64,000 bases of DNA from Girardinichthys multiradiatus (GCF_021462225.1 NC_061811.1:22346663-22410662); one strand, 5' to 3'. Positions 1 to 13,300 are shown, numbered from the stretch's first letter. Translations and numbers: made by a program. The notes: generated from the sequence alone by a model not told the origin.

Positions 1-321
1 ATGGTAAAACGGGAACAAAGAAGCTTCTCTGGAAGCTCTTGTATTTCGGGAAGTGCCATGTGGTGGAACCATGAATAGCCTGCAGGAAGTGGTCTCCACA
101 TGGACCCTCCACCTGTGGGGAAAGATGTTGAGACTGGATGCAGTGTAAGCTTGGTTGAGCAGGCAAGTGTGGGGTCCTGGGCATGTTATTTTGAGGCTTT
201 CTCTCCAGCTCCTCCAGTCTCCCCCTCTTGGACTTCAACAAATATTTACCCAATTATATAAATGAGATTTTCTCATGTTTTTATAGCATTTGAAGAATGT
301 ATTTCTTTTTCTGTTTATCAG

Positions 322-3300
322 GTGGTTGAACTGATCTCCAGTGCCATCGGGGATTTAGTCCAAGGAATATACTATGAAAATTCCTACAGTGCTGAGGTAA
401 ATCAGTCATTCTTTGAGAACATTTTCACCAGAAAAGGAAATCTGTCTCTACCTCCAACTGACTTTCATGCCAGACAGTTAGTCTGTTTGTTGCTTTTACA
501 TCATATTGCTCTGCTATTTTCATTTTCAGGAAAACATTCCCAAATGAATTCCCAAAGGATAGAAGTTACCACGTTTTAGGTCCATTAAGGTCACAAGCCA
601 GACTAAGGCTATGACCTGAATAGAAAGTGAATCTTTCTCCAGGATTGGTTCTGACATTAGGTGCCACCAGCTGACTGTAAATGAGAAAACATCCTGATAA
701 ATAATGAATTAAGACAGACTTTTAAATCGACCACAGTGCTGTCAAGCTGCAGTGAGAAAGAGTTCCCTTTAATTGCTCTGTTTTTAGGTTATGCTCTGAA
801 TCCACAACCAGCTTTCTCCTTCTTTTTTTATTCATTTGTTTAATTCAGAAAAAATAAATAAATTTGAAAGAGTTATTATAGTGCAGTTTTGTTTTTTCTG
901 GAAACATTTATTTTAGAGGATTTTTTCCCAAATGTTTTCTTGCTCTGTGGTATCCCTCTCTTGGCTGTAGGACTTGTGTGAACAGACTGAGTAAAATTAT
1001 GTATTTACTTTTGGTAGCGGTGTGTTTTCATTGAACTTTGAAGTGTCTGCCACTGTTTGCTCTGCAGGACGGTCTCGGCGAGGGCGTCGACGTGACGTCT
1101 TGGGAGGATCAGACGTTTCTGTCCCATGGAGCACTGCTGGCAAAGAGCTGTCAGGCCGCCATGCAGCTCGCTAAACACGACAGAGAGGCCCAGAGACTGG
1201 CCTACCTCTATGGAAAACACCTGTCGCTGGGCCACAAGGCAAGTTTTAGGGAATCAAAACAGTGACCAACCAGACTTTTTAAAATAATCTTATGAATAAG
1301 GGGGTTAATGAAGAATTCTCCAGGTTATGCAATTTTTCGTTTAATTTTTTTCTTTCATCAAGCATTTCTGGCTAATTGGAAGGAAAATATTAATCTGATA
1401 TGATTGAGGACTTAGATTAGCGGCGCTGGTGGTGTAGGTCTTAGCGCGTGACCACATATAGTCCTATAGTCCTCGAGGCAGCCGTCCCGGGTTCCAGTCC
1501 CGGACCCAGCGACCTTTGCCAAATGTCTCCCCCTCTCTTTGCCCCTCCTTCCTGTCTGCCTACTGTCAAAAATAAAGGCCTCTAGTGCTGAAGAAATTCT
1601 TTAAAAAAAAAATAAAAAAATACATGTGTATGTACAGTGCTTTGGAAAAATATTAATACTCATTTGATTTTTTTCACATTTTGTCACAAACACCAGCTAC
1701 ACTGTAGTTTATTGAGAGTTTGTGTGATAGAACAACACAAAATAATGCATAATTATGAAGTTTAAGGAAAATAATGCACTGTTTTCAAAATTGTTTTGCA
1801 AATAATCTGAAATGTTTCCCGTACATTTGAATTCATTACACTGATTTGATGGTCTGTAGAGCCACCTTTCCCTGCCATTACAGCTGCAGGCTTGTTATGG
1901 TATGTCTCTACTAACTTTGTGCGTTTTAGAGTGAAATTTATCCCCATTCACCTTTTCAAAATAGCTTAAAATCAGTTAGATTGGGTGGAGACTAAAGTCT
2001 CAATTGGATTTAGAGGTGAAATTTAACTAGGGCATTCTAACACATGAATAGTCTTTGATCTTAATCTTTCCATTGTAGCTCTGGATGTATGAAAAGAGTC
2101 TTTCTCTCGGTGAATATCTCAAGTCTTTTGCAGCCTCCAACAGGTTTTCTTCCAGGACAACCTTGTCCTTATTGCCATCTATCTTCCTATTAACTCTATT
2201 AACTCTGATCATCTTCTAAGTCCTTCCTAAAGAAAATAACCCCCACTACAGGATGCTGCCACCACCACCACCGTTTCACAGTTGTAATGGTGTGCTTTCT
2301 TTAAACAATTCAATAACCTTACATAAAAGGCAGATTTTCTAGAGTGCACAACTCACCGTTGTGTCAATAGATTCTCCTACCTGAGTTGTGTATCCCTGCA
2401 GCTCCTCCAGAGTAACCATGTGGCTTTCTCTACCTGGCCTGTGTAGGTAAACCGTCTTGATTTGGTAGATCTGCCGTTGTGCCATGCTTTTCCCATTTTT
2501 AGATGATGGACTGAGCAGAGCTCTGGTAGATGTTTTATAACCTAACCCCGCTTTAAAGTTCTGCATAACTTTATCCCAGACCTGTCCATTGTGTTCTTTG
2601 GTCTTTCTGAAGCTGTTTGCTCACCTCTCATGTCTTTACAGAACTGTATATATACTGAGATTAATTTACACATAGGTTGGTTCCATTTACTAATTAGGTA
2701 ACTTTGGAAGGTAATTGGTTGCACTGGATTTTTTTAGGGGTAAAAGAATAGAAGGGGTTCAGTGCTAATTCATACATCACAGATTTTAATTTGTTACAAC
2801 CGTGTATCATTTTGCTTTCACTTCACAATTATGCCGCACCGCAAGTTGGACTATCACTAAAAGTCCCAATAAAATACACTGGTTGTAACATGATAGAATC
2901 TGCAAAAGCTCAAGGGCTATTAATGTTTGCAAAGCATTTTTATACATGTGCTGCAGAAAACTTACATTTTAATTGAGTTTCACTTTAGTTAACATTGCTT
3001 TTTTTTCTTAGCAAGCTTTATCCCTCCTGTGACTGATGTACTTTTTATGACTGTGATGAAGTTAAATCAAAGCAAAGGACTAAATGAGCTTCTGATCCAC
3101 ATGTTGCAGTCGTGTCTGAATGCATGAGTAATTGGCCCTCCTCTAGCGTTGCTGTATCTGTGTTCATCAAATGCTTCAAACTGGAGTTGATCTGGCAGGA
3201 AAAGTTGTCGAAAAAGGACACAGGCAAAAGATGAAATACTGAAATACAAAAGTAGGCTCCAGAAGGCTGCTTTGTACTGAACCTAAATGTTTTTAGGATA

Positions 3301-6300
3301 AAACTTAAATGTGCCACAAAGTGAATGCTTTTTTTTTTTTTAGAAGTTTTTAGGTGAATCTTGATTACCTTAATCACAGCGCTGTAGTGGTTTGCCATCT
3401 CTTGCCGAGGCTCCCTGCAGATACCCAACTGCGCGACCTCTGCTGGATTCACAGCATGGTGGAAGCTAAAATGGACTCTTTAAAGGAGAACTGTCCTCAC
3501 CAGGACAGTTGTCTCTTTTTTATTTTCACCAGTGTGTAATTGGTAACATGAACATTACAGAGCAGCATCAGTTACTGTTTATGTGTTCCACTTTTTCACA
3601 GCTGAACTCTGACCTGCAGCCATTTGTGAAGACCAGGCTGGCAGAGATGACATCGTTCAGTCTGAGCGCTGCCCCGGTGGTTTTCCACCGTCAGATCGTC
3701 GGGAAAGAGAAGTGGCACCAACATCTCCAGGAGGTAAAACCTGGGCAATCGGTCACACCGTCTATTTCTGGAAATTCTTGCCATGTTCTGTAAAATAAAT
3801 AAAAAAATGTAAAAAAGTCAAGACTTTGTAAGGTTGCAAAAGTCAGCTCTGATCTCAGTTGGAAATCCAGCTGCTTTAACACTTCCTAAACTCTTTGAGT
3901 TTAAATGCACTGGAGAGCAGCTGCTTGTTTATACACTAAAGAGTCTGATTATTTACCTGAAATTTTTAACTTTTAATTTGAAATTAAATAGAAATCAGTT
4001 TGTGTCAAAAAATCAAAAGGCTTGAAACCTCAACTCCATGACTTTTTATATGCATGGTTAAAACATCGATGCCTCTGAATCTGCTGGGGTGGCTATATTC
4101 TGATCTTTATTGTAAATGTTTAAAAAGATTTTTTAGATTAAAAAAGAGTTGAAAACTGCCTTCATCAAAGTCTAACATATCCCACATTTTTGTGAAACAT
4201 CCTTATTTTGTTTCTTTAAAAAGAATAATTAAAAAGATGTTTTTAATTTTTGTTGTTTTATTTAATAAAGAAGAAATGTTTTTATCTTGAGTATAAATTC
4301 AACGTTTCACTTCATGTGGCAATGTAGAGGGTAGTGACAAAGCTTACAAATTCACAGTAGAAAGAAATAAGAAGCCTTATTAAAGTGGTTACAAAGCTGG
4401 TGAGAAAACTACAGCTTCCTGCATGTTCTAGGAAACGCCTGGAATTTTATACAGGCGTTTCCGAGGTCCAGATAAGTGGGAAAAATCCAAAAACCGTGGA
4501 AAATATTCGTATTTCCAGACTTTATTTGCTATGCAAAAGTTTCATCCACCATGTTCTGCCTCTCTCTCGCTGGTTTTTGTATATTCCATTTTTAATGCCT
4601 GACATTAAAGAAGTCTTAACAACAGAAGCTTAAAACCATACTTTTAAATGTAAAATGTAAAACTTTTAATCACAGAGAGAAGAGAGGGTCTTATCGGTTT
4701 TATTAAAACATTTAAACACCAAACATTTTTAAAACTAAAAAACAGGAATAATCTTTTATGACTTCAAAATAAACACCTGTAGATGTCCCAGGTAGCAGCA
4801 CCCAAGAAAGGACAATAAACCCATGAACCCTGTACTGTGGCAGCCTCCATCATTGCACTGCATGAAATATTCACTCGTTTTCTGTCCTCCTTTTTTTTTT
4901 TTCACTCCCAGCCTACTTTGTCTCGGTCTCCTATTCACAAATATAAAGACAATCCTCGATTACAAACATTGGAGTGAAAACAGGGGGAAAATGTGCAGAG
5001 GATCCCCGTAAATCTGAAAGAACATCAGTGAAGATAGAAAACCTCAGGAGAAGATTTTATTAAGAGAGTTAGAGTTGTTGATGTTTTTTATGCACAGGAA
5101 CAGATTGATGCAAACTGTGGAATACATCTTAACACAATTGATTTAAGGTAAAAATGGATCTGATGGTAAAATCTAAATATGCTGTCTTTAGAAGTATGCA
5201 CTGTACAGATTTGTTATAAATTTAATCCTCATCATCTATCCATCCATTTTCTTTACCCAGTAGCTTCACTAAAATCAACTCTTTTCTGTTCTCTCTCCAA
5301 GGCAAGGACCTTGAGAAACCAGCTGGACTATACTAAGGTAAGGTGGCATTTTCAACTAACTGTCCTGTTTTTTAATTTCACTTTTTCACCTCTCTGCTAT
5401 GTTGTCCTGAACCTGTCAGGACGTCCACAAACAACCAGGATGCCTTTTCAGTGTAACTCATGTCAAAGTTAAGAAACGCCTTTCCAAAGTCAACGTGTGA
5501 GGCCAGAATGGGACCAAAGGAACAGAGGGGAGGGGTCTGGTTAGTGTCAGGAGGGGTAGGGGGTGTTATCTGGACCCGTCTGAAACCAGAGCTGGACGGA
5601 TTGGTTACCGAGGCCTATTTGTGGAGGAGACACCACGGCTCTGAGACAGAGGGATTGTGAGAGAATCTCCTTCAGCCAAAAAGGGAGAGACCTTTTTAAG
5701 GGGAACAAGTGGCGAGGAGACACAAGGAAGGAAGCTGAATGTAGGATAGGGAGGAGAAATAAATGTATGGGGCAGGAAAAAGGTAAACGTTGTATATTTA
5801 CTTAGAAATACCTACATGATTTCTGTATAGTTTTATGTAGGTAGGAAAACACCAGATTTTCTTAATGTGAACCACACTTTACCTAAGTTTTGTGTCTGTA
5901 AAAAAGAAGTCAAAGACCTTCTCAAGCACACAATGTAGATTCACCACATTCCTTGTTAATCTCATGGTAATTGTCAAAGGAAGACACCCTGAGACCTGAT
6001 TTTCTCTTTTAATACTAACCAAACAAAACAGCAGACGAGTAAAAAAGCAGCCAAAGTCCTTCTTTAACCCTGGAAATCCACTGATCGGACTAAGCTGGAC
6101 CTTTAATCCAAACAGGATACTTCAGGGAGTAAACACATCAGGGAGCTGATGCAGAAAGAAGCAAAGTTAGCAGACAGAAGGGTATGAAATGCAAGAGGAA
6201 AATGAATCTGTTTTTAAATAAATAAGCAGGCAGGATGTTTTTGAGTTTAGCTCCTACAGTTATTTTTTTATTACATTTTTTCTTTCTTAAAGGAAGGCCT

Positions 6301-8047
6301 ACGGGGGCTTTCCACCTCCAGAATTCATGAGGCAAAACGCCCTCAGCAAAAAGATGTCCCGGTGCAGCAGCAGGAATGCACAAATTTATTCAAAAAACCT
6401 GCAAACTCAAAGCTGCTGTTAGTGCTCATTCAGCTTCATGTATTCCTCTTCAACATGTTGGGTTGAGGAAATGTGATGTGCAAACTAATTAGCGTTACTT
6501 TACAGTAAAAAAACTATTTGGCTTATATAGATTTCTTTATTTTTTTTTTTTTTGCCTTTTTTAAAATCATACTTAAATATTTCAAATCACCAAACAAGTT
6601 TTAATGTTGGATAACAATAACCTGCATGAATACAAAATGCAATTTTCAAATTAGGAAACCTTATTCAAAACAACCAGGCCCAGTATAATAATATAATTTT
6701 CCCCTCCTTAAATCATGAATGACCTGTAATTAACCACATTTCTGGGGCTCACTAGTCACACTGCTAGACCTGTAGAATCAAGAAATTGCTGAAACAGAAC
6801 CTGTTTGACAGCATGAAGTAGGTTAAAACGTCTCCAAAAGCAACACATAATACCTTGATCTAAAGAATTAATGAACAGATAAAAAACAAAGTCATTGGAA
6901 AGGGTTACAAAACCATTTCGGTTTTGGGTCTCCAGGGAACCACAGTGAGAACCGTTATCAAAATGTAGAAATCATGGAACAACGCTGAACTTTCCCAGTG
7001 ATGGAAGGCCTACCAAAATTACTCCAAGAGTGAAACTATGATTCATCTCAACAGCTCAAAAAAGCACCCAGAACAACAGCTAAGGCCTCACCTGCTTCAA
7101 ATAGGGTCAGTGGTCATGATTTAACATTATGAAAAAGAAATGGCAAAAATCGGATACATGGGAAGGTTCCAAGGTGAAAACCACTAGTGACTACTGGAAA
7201 AACCATAAAGGCTGTTTAAAACTGACCAAGAATAGACTTTTGGGAAAACATTCAGTGGACTGACTACACAATGTGGAATATTTTGGAAGATGTGGTAATA
7301 AATCTTATTAACAAGTAGTTTATGCTTTAAACCCCCTCCAATGTGGCTGGATTAAAACAATTCTGCAAACAAGAGTGGGCAAGGATTCCTACACAGCGAT
7401 GTAAAAGACTCATCACCAGTTATTGCAAACGCTTGTGGCCCATCCAGTTATTAGGTTTAAGAGGCAACTGTTTTTCACATAGAACCAGGTTGGTTTGCAT
7501 AGCTTTTCCTTAATTAAATCAGCAGAGGTGTATAGTTGGAAAAAATACTTTTATAAGGTGCTGTACATTGGTCTGCACATTCGCAAAGTGTTTAGTTAAT
7601 TACCAGGATTTAAGTGAAACGGAGCATCATTATTTAGTTGATATGACAGCTAAGAGCCTAAATTGCCCAAACAAAGATGTAAATGTGACTGATAACTTAA
7701 ATCTTTAGCTTTCAGATAAATATGAAAACCTGCATCCCAGCTGACATTGTATCAGTGTTTTTGGGGCGGGAAATTAAAGGCCTGCCTTTGACTTTAAGAG
7801 CAAACTAACTTTTTCTGTACATTGACAGCTGCACCGTGGCAGCACTGACACAGACGTGACAAACTAATGCTTGTTTTCGCCCCTTCCACAGCTCCTGGCA
7901 GCAGTTAAGTCGGAGAAAGGCGTGAGCTCGGCGGTGGACTTGTGCCGTTACCATAGCAACATGGCTCTGGAGGCTATTCAGGCTTTCCCCTCCTCTGAGG
8001 CTCGATCTGCCCTGGAGAACATCGCCACCGCTGTCACCAAATTTTGA
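322..8047 (+). CDS. PDSS2: PDSS2, decaprenyl/solanesyl diphosphate synthase subunit 2 (3' part, five exons)
   Basis: Subunit of the mitochondrial trans-prenyltransferase that makes the polyprenyl tail of ubiquinone; it pairs with PDSS1. Coding exons read from sequence: 322-396, 1068-1238, 3602-3733, 5302-5337, 7892-8047 (TGA at 8045-8047). All junctions are phase 0 and give 189 residues, close to the C-terminal half of a protein that is about 399 residues in human. Recognisable stretches are [43 protein letters not shown] and [10 protein letters not shown]. The conserved helix with [13 protein letters not shown] is typical of PDSS2, which lacks the usual aspartate-rich prenyltransferase motifs. 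The intron after 1238 starts with GC, not GT. The 36-nt exon at 5302 ([12 protein letters not shown]) matches the family's EKGRLDYAK segment. The upstream exons lie left of the window. The introns hold a SINE and two Tc1-like remnants. Confidence 0.95.
1420..1620 (+). mobile_element. tRNA-derived SINE in a PDSS2 intron
   Basis: A tRNA-like head with a pol III A-box-like stretch at 1430-1440 (TGGTGTAGGTC) and a B box at 1490-1500 (GGTTCCAGTCC) is followed by a pyrimidine-rich body, AATAAAGGCC and an A-rich tail ending about 1620. This is a SINE structure, not a tRNA gene: there is no full cloverleaf. A reverse-oriented relative lies at 9187-9352 and a tail fragment at 40318-40430. No target-site duplication was identified. 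Confidence 0.8.
1635..2940 (-). mobile_element. Decayed Tc1-like DNA transposon in a PDSS2 intron
   Basis: Left end CAGTGCTTTGGAAAAATATT follows TA at 1633-1634. The right end (about 2880-2940) is its degraded inverted complement, with AACATGATAGAATCTGCAAA and TTAATGTTTGCAAAGCA. The interior reads as Tc1 transposase on the minus strand, for example around 2339-2566 ([25 protein letters not shown]), but it is broken and too short for the usual 1.6 kb. It belongs to a common fish Tc1 family with long terminal inverted repeats; related copies lie at 42130-44371, 47591-49290 and 59694-61453. Confidence 0.8.
6503..7563 (+). mobile_element. Decayed Tc1-like DNA transposon (family B) in the last PDSS2 intron
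   Basis: Starts CAGTAAAAAAACTATTTGGC after TA at 6501-6502 and ends ATAAGGTGCTG before TA at 7564-7565, so both TA duplications are visible. The interior is a relic of a Tc1-like transposase gene in plus orientation, with phrases such as the GGGTCTCCAGGGAACCACAG segment near 6925 and a late GTAAAAGACTCATCACCAG segment near 7400. It is about 1.06 kb, so part of the roughly 1.6 kb family is missing. The copy at 28433-29570 belongs to the same family in the opposite orientation. Confidence 0.8.
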
Positions 8048-9120
8048 CCCAAATGCACACAAACACCCAGAGACACTCTCCTCTGAGGAGTGCTGAGTGC
8101 CTCGTTTTGGTCATAAAGCTGTCGTCATGTTTTTCCATCAGAAACTCCTGCAACTGTTCATCATCGAACAAAAATTCAACCCTCTGGTTTCGTGCCAGAC
8201 ATTTTTGCAGCTCCCCCTCTCGTGCTCTGAGAACATATCCTGGCAGACTGCTTTTTTTAAAGAAAGAAAAAAACCCAGGCTCTTTATTGTTACCTGGCTT
8301 ATCAGCAAAGCCACATACTGGGCAGAACATTATTTAAGATGTTTTGATGATTTGTTAGTGTCATCTGAAAAATGTGACATGAATGGGAAATGATGCACTC
8401 AGGAGTACTTATTCTCAAAAATGTCCTTTTTTTTAAGCTATTTAACCTGCTTGTTAGTGCAGAGATGATGCTAGAAACTGCAACTGCTAGATGTTTTTGC
8501 TCTTTGCCAAACTGAAGAGTTTCACTGGAGAAGAAACTCCTGTTTTACCAATTATCCTGCAAAGAACTGCTTTTCTGCAGAGGCTGGACTGGGGTAAATC
8601 AGGAGTCATAATGTCATCAATGTTACCTTGTTATGTCAGTCCCAACGCCTGTTTATCTATCTGTTTGTGTGTGTGTGTGTGTGTGTGAGAGATCTGAAGC
8701 AACGCAGGGGCGGGGAAAGGTCACCCAAACCTCTCCCCTATGGGCCAGCCAGCGAGCACATTGAAGCTCCGCCAAGCAGTAATTATTAATGAAGAGACCT
8801 GAGCAAATGGACAGGAAATGCAGAGGTATTGATTGGGCTAGCTGCTCTGCTGTAAGCTGCACAGGCTGGCGCCAGCCTGGTGGCCTGTGGTTTCCCAGGC
8901 TGCTGTCTGTGGAGGGCATGGGTGGGGGGCACAACTAAGGTGTGAAACCAGGCCACCGCTGGCAGCTGTCTGTCACATACCGGCTACACCTGAAGGACAG
9001 AGTGCACAAAGAAGGGACAGGGAAGAAAGCTCTGTCTCTGGAAAACAAAACCTTACGCAGAATGTGATGATTTACAAATCATTCAGAGCCTATATTTAAC
9101 TGGGAAATGGTACAAATAAA
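8048..9120 (+). other. PDSS2 3' untranslated region and flank
   Basis: No credible coding sequence. An AATAAA at 9115-9120 is the first plausible poly(A) signal I see after the PDSS2 stop, but I cannot tell where the transcript really ends. The segment 8690-9010 is unusually GC-balanced for this window and contains an AGTAATTATTAATGA homeodomain-like core near 8780; it could be 3'UTR or a conserved non-coding element. Confidence 0.4.
8666..8687. repeat. (TG)n microsatellite
   Basis: Eleven uninterrupted TG units in the PDSS2 3' flank, likely length-polymorphic. Confidence 0.95.
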
Positions 9121-9186
9121 ACTAAATAAATCTATGAATGGAGATCTGTTTTTTAAATGTCCTAATATTTATGTGGTTTTTAAGAT

Positions 9187-9352
9187 TTTGTTGCACTAGT
9201 GGCCTTCATTCAGTGTTTTATAACCATAACGAAACAGAGAGTTAAGGGGGAAGACATGCAGCAAATATCTGGAGGACTGGAGTCAAACCGAGGACTAATA
9301 GCCTCTGTTTATGGGGGTACCTGCTTTGCTGCTATGCCACACGCTGCCCATA
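9187..9352 (-). mobile_element. tRNA-derived SINE, reverse orientation, decayed
   Basis: On the minus strand it has a B box GGTTTGACTCC (plus-strand 9279-9289) and a downstream body resembling the SINE at 1420-1620, ending in a degenerate AAGGCCACTAGTGC tail near 9187-9205. The A box is poorly kept. Confidence 0.6.
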
Positions 9353-12239
9353 TGCTAATTTTTATAGATGCACCTATCAGGATTTTTCCTAGTTGATACC
9401 AATTTTTAGTTTTCTTTGAGATCTAACCTCTATCTTCTGAGTTTGACAATTTCCAATTGTTTTTCTTACTTAAGGTCCATCATAAATGCATAAATAAAAG
9501 AAAAAATGTGCTGAGGGTTCTTTGATAGACCTAGCAGTTTTGAATCCAACAGAAAATAAAGGATTGGCAGATTTTATCATTTATGCATCAAACCATGTCC
9601 TTTCATCAAATTTTATTAAATATATTAAACAAAAGAGTGCATCAAAGTTTAAGCTGTTGGTTAGTGCGTTTATAAAATGGAAGTTGTGTAATTTCTTAGT
9701 TTTGATGCATTTATTAAATGAAAAACATTGAGATTTTTCCGTTACAAAAGCCAATAGTCCGATCTCAGCAGCAATGATCTCTGGCAGTTTCACTGCTGCA
9801 TCTCTTTTCATTTTTTATTTGGTGTCTGCAGCATGTATCAAAAGGGTTTGGACAGTTGAAGTAGTTTGCTTCATTTCACAGCAAATAACTCCTTAAGGAA
9901 CCGAGATCAACTGATATTGTTTTAAAGAAAAGTGGGCACTTACAGTTTACTCATAAAGCAACTTTAAAGCTCCAAAGTGCTTCATTGTGAAAATGCAAGG
10001 AAAGACATTAAAAATAAGAGGACAAAATCTGTTTTAGTTAGATCTGGGCAGGTTTAGAGGAAATGCTACTTTCTTGTTGCTATTTTCTGACATGAGGTTA
10101 AACAGATCTGCTTTAGTTGTCTGAATGTTTTTTTTCCCATTTTCAAGAGTAGTTAGGAGAAATGGGCATCGTTCTAGTGCCATATTGCAGGAAAACAATT
10201 TAATTTAGGTTGAAGTAATGAAAGCATGTGCCAATTGGTATGTTAGATGATTTTGTTTTATTTTCTTTACAGAAAGTTTTCACTATATATAACATTAAGG
10301 TTTTCTAACAAAGTGGACAAAAACTTTAGCAAATACAAATATTAGGATCTAAAGAAAGCAGTTATTAGTATTATGCAAAAAAAATGTATTAATAGTTGGA
10401 TTAAATCCTGATGATTGGCAAACGTCTACTGTTTAGAAAATGGCCAGAGTTACTGATGCAGACTAAAAGGTGGAAGGTGTATGTGAGCTTGAACCATCTT
10501 CAAAACAAGCCTCCTGTCTGTCTCTCTGTTGTTCGTCCACATCCTGTTCTGCTTTGGCTTCATAGGTACAGCGAGGTTCTCCTCGGGCCAGGGAGAGCCT
10601 GGGGCTCTTCATGAAATATCCATCCTTGCCGTGAGGAGACATGAGGAAAGTTACATGGAAAATTAAAAGGACCAAACAAGAAAAGAGGCTGGGACACAGT
10701 CAGAATGACAAATATAGTTACCAACAAAACTTTTTTGGTGGAGAAAGGCTGCTCAAAGCCGTGAACTGTTGCAAGTACACTCCCAGTAGGAATCTAGCAG
10801 GGGTTGCAGGAGATAGTTTAAAAGGAGGTGTTTTTTTGGCTTCACGCAGTAAAGCTGAAAGTATAATGTAGAACTAAAACCATTTTTTTTCTTCCTGGAA
10901 AACATTTTGCTGACAGCATTAATCTTTTTAAAATCTCATGTGAAGCCCACATTTAGAGCAGAATGCGAAGATAGAGGACTTCTTTTTAGTTTTATATGGC
11001 GTGCAGCAGAAACCCGACTCTGTGTTTGCTTTTTCCAGTTCAGGGTTCTTGGGTATCAGGAGAGCAGGAGCTGGCACAGATCTGAGTTTACATCCCAAAC
11101 ATGAGGCGGGGAACAGCGGCCCGAGTGTGGCTGGCTGGACCCAGACGGTGAGCGGTGTAATTACAGCTGGGTCCGGTAGAAAGAGACTCAGTCAGCTCCG
11201 TTCGCCTGGTTCAGGGCCTGACAGAAATCACTTAGTTTTAAGCTTCAGTTAAATTTTCGAAGGTCTGCTTTTACTCAGTTCTAAGATTCCCCTGAAACAA
11301 ACTGATTGTATACGGATGCCCCTTCAAATTTATTAATTTTTATTTGTTTTCAGGTTTTCAAAAAGCTTTAAACTGTAATTGTTTTCAGAATAATGTGCTC
11401 TCAAAATATGTAGGTTTATTTAGAAGAAGCAAATCAGCTTTGCTTTGAATGAAGATGGCCCAGCAATCCATGTTCATTGTTTGACCCAAAACTAACTTAT
11501 TTTAGTATATTCATAAGCACAGATGTATTTGAAATCATTACATTTTTTGTGTTAGCAGCAATCATCACTTTGAATCAACATGGCATTACATGCCAGAAAC
11601 TACTACAAAGAATAATTCCCCTAAACTTCAAGATGAGGGGTTCAGTTGCAGTGAAAAAGGCTCTAGGATGCCCAACAGAATTATGTTGCCACCAGTGCAC
11701 AGCTTGTTCACAGCTGACTGCAGGAGGGTATTGAGGTTAAGACCAAATGGACACCAAATGAGCATGATCAGGTTACCCATCTCAAGATATACAACGATTT
11801 AAAAAAATTGAGGTTTTAAACAAAATACAATACCGTTCCTATAGTTAAATTTCTTTTAATAAAATGTCAAAGTTGCACAGCTAGTGTTTTTTCAGCTGTA
11901 TGGAGCAGTCTTGCTCTGCACTCACTCCTCCTTTACCTGTTTCGGGGCAGACTGAAAGTCTGTTTGGAAAGTCGTGTGAAAGCTAAAGGAGCACCCTCTG
12001 TTACGTTTATTAAGGTTATACTTTTTTTTAAAGTACAATTGGCGTGGCTGTTAAGCAGCAGAGTAAAGGCAAGCTAATTAACCAGCCAGTATTAGCCCCC
12101 AGTGTTACTCTGTTTACCACAGCTGACTCTGATCTGAGAGTGACCATGTTCTTTTGCTCTACATGTGTGTGCATTAAAATTAAAATAATGATAAATAAAT
12201 GTCATTGCCAACATGAGGTTATCATTCCGTAACAATCTC
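9353..12239. other. Intergenic DNA between PDSS2 and BEND3, no gene seen
   Basis: AT-rich, with only short chance ORFs. Two GC-balanced patches stand out: 10490-10640 and 11000-11240. Neither has a coding signature or an obvious repeat structure; they may be regulatory. Nothing else could be supported here. Confidence 0.5.
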
Positions 12240-12259
12240 TTACTGAGCCACAGCAAGCC

Positions 12260-13300
12260 ACATTTAACCAAGAAGAAAAGGGGTCCATGTCTCCTAACAG
12301 CAAAGCATCCTGATACAATCCATCAATGAGGTTTCTTCTCATCCAAAAAGGTGGACATCTTCCAATTCAGCCCAAGGACACCGCCATGAATAAAGCGTGG
12401 GATCAAAATGTCCTCCAAGAGCAACTTGTCTTAAATTTATCTCAGTTTTGGACCTTAAAATATTCTCAATATTTTCACATTTTTCATAAAAGGTGTTAAC
12501 TTTTATTCAGTTATATGTTACATTTGCAGCTCTGCTGCTTTTTCAGTTTTGTTGGATGAGTTCTTGTTTTTTTTTTAGGGGTGGTATTGCTGGCAGCAAC
12601 TTTGTGTCTTATGTGTTGTAGTACTGAGTGAGGAGCTAGGGTGTTATTACACTGTTACAAAACTATAAAGTTTATGATTGATGGCAGAAACACTTTGTTG
12701 GAAAGAATTTATTACAGCATCCAGTCTTTCCTGCAAAATAAATCAGCTTTAAAACCTGGCTTGTTTTTGTTAAGAACATTGAAAAAAATGCATTTACCTT
12801 ACCTACTCCCAGTTTCTTCAGAAAAGTCCATATTTAACCATTTATGGCAGGAAAAACTGATTTTTATGGCTGGCTAAAAGCTATTATTCATAACTGATAT
12901 AATGCTTTAAATTTAAGCAACACGGATGCAAAAGCCGATGACTCGCATACCAGCACCAAAAAACACAAGTTGTAAAAGGCATGTTTCACTTATTTAAGTT
13001 ACTTCGTGAGTTGTTTCTTTTAGCAAGTAAATGATGAAGTTAATTTATTTATTTTACCTATGGTCTTTTACCTATTGGTCTTTTAACAAAAAGGTTTTAT
13101 GAAGTCCTAAAATTAATTCTCTGAAACCCAATACAGCAAAAACCTGAACATTACCTTCTAACAATCCAGGAACAATTTGGTGGCAATTTTTCAACATAAA
13201 GGAGCAATTTTGGACCTGTGGTCAGATACAGCTAAGATCATAACTCCACTGAGAACCTGTGTTCAGGTGTTTAAGATGCACTGCTATGTCCGACATCTCA
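12260..13300. repeat. Dispersed transposon remnants (same family as 52590-53330)
   Basis: The segment 12296-12420 shares GCATCCTGAT-CAATCCAT and GATCAAAATGTCCTC with 52660-52800. The segment 13160-13300 shares CCAGGAACA and ACAATTTTGGACC-type phrases with 53090-53180. The shared order suggests one decayed DNA-transposon family, probably Tc1-like, present in two places. No ends or coding frame remain. Confidence 0.45.

Noticed and set aside
1420..1510. Possible tRNA gene
   Set aside because: A and B boxes are present but no proper acceptor stem or anticodon arm forms, and it continues into a SINE body and A-tail.
3045..3452. 135-codon minus-strand ORF in a PDSS2 intron
   Set aside because: No motif, contains a poly-Lys run from a T homopolymer, and is not next to any splice-supported exon.
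8034..8393. Several ORFs of 97-98 codons just after the PDSS2 stop
   Set aside because: They lie on both strands and overlap each other within the 3'UTR, with no domain signal.
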